From an uncultured Phascolarctobacterium sp. (GTDB lineage: Bacteria; Bacillota; Negativicutes; Acidaminococcales; Acidaminococcaceae), in the NCBI GenBank assembly GCA_949295115.1, contig CASFJU010000002.1:95825-159824 (forward strand): a stretch of DNA of 64,000 nucleotides. Direction: 5' to 3'. The notes under the pieces were generated by a model. The model was not told the DNA's origin. It searched no databases and saw nothing but the letters and a program-made list of their open reading frames with translations. Shown here piece by piece: positions 63,906 to 64,000 of the stretch (the stretch's first letter is position 1; every line of letters begins with the position of its first letter). Position numbers and translations under genes: made by a program.

Positions 63906-64000
63906 ATGCATCAATATCTTTTTTATATCGGCGACTTCCCCATCCGCATGTACGGATTGGTTTTATGTATGAGCATCTTTCTGGCGACCGGCGTGGCATA
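63906..64000 (+). CDS. lgt: prolipoprotein diacylglyceryl transferase (partial, N-terminus)
   Basis: The first 31 codons (HQYLFYIGDFPIRMYGLVLC) match the Lgt N-terminus: a short lead, then the first membrane helix with IRMYGLVL. The gene leaves the window. AGGAGG precedes the ATG by six bases. Lgt attaches diacylglycerol to the lipobox Cys of prolipoproteins such as the HtrA and MetQ proteins encoded in this window. Confidence 0.8.
   Translation, partial: MHQYLFYIGDFPIRMYGLVLCMSIFLATGVA

Noticed and set aside
1..64000. tRNA, rRNA, prophage or integrase genes
   Set aside because: No tRNA cloverleaf with a T-arm GTTCGA-type motif, rRNA core or phage/integrase protein was recognised by eye; a tRNAscan or Infernal run would be decisive.

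Overview
The window is a stretch of chromosome from a diderm Firmicute, most likely class Negativicutes (Acidaminococcaceae such as Phascolarctobacterium or Acidaminococcus are plausible; the genus is a guess). The reason is the mix of Firmicutes-type housekeeping genes (walJ-htrA-rlmH order, FakA/DegV, ABC-F, a SAM-I riboswitch, a minimal SufC-SufB pair) with genes that need an outer membrane: two classical autotransporters and a two-partner secretion system carrying a 5397-residue LktA-like adhesin. I see no rRNA, tRNA, CRISPR array, phage gene or transposase.

Layout. 1-5.1 kb: 5' part of an ABC-F ATPase gene, a ZTP riboswitch driving an OFA/OxlT-type MFS transporter, a fold-back repeat element, a two-gene chromate-transporter-like pair and an MNT/HEPN toxin-antitoxin pair. 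5.2-10.8 kb: a WYL regulator, a 1202-residue autotransporter, a small XRE regulator and a decayed intergenic region. 10.8-22 kb: rlmH, htrA, walJ, deoC, a Fur/PerR regulator, a second fold-back element, a split LysO-like exporter, fakA, a DegV protein, a secreted protein, cstA and a YbjN-like protein. 22-42 kb: the giant exoprotein gene, its TpsB transporter, and a divergent pair encoding a winged-helix regulator with a degenerate receiver and a PAS-containing protein; a perfect palindrome lies between the two. 42-53 kb: metQ behind a SAM-I riboswitch, YefM/YoeB, glnA, holA, comEC, comEA and leuS. 53-58.5 kb: a phosphoesterase, a pseudopilin/type II secretion-like operon with one frameshifted pseudopilin, and a class III Fic protein. 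58.5-64 kb: a third fold-back element, a par/Fst-like type I toxin-antitoxin locus, a second autotransporter, the SufB-SufC pair and the start of lgt.

Two things stand out. First, at 59.1-59.4 kb a 29-codon membrane peptide gene and a convergent short RNA share a bidirectional terminator. Two direct repeats give the RNA complementarity to the toxin start region, which is the architecture of the enterococcal par (Fst) addiction module, here apparently chromosomal in a Negativicute. Second, three intergenic elements of 508-618 bp (A, B, C) have long imperfect terminal inverted repeats and internal hairpins at matching positions. Several of these hairpins keep their pairing while their sequence changes between copies, so they look like a structured, mobile or RNA-encoding repeat family. 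All functional statements are from reading the sequence; no database search was run.
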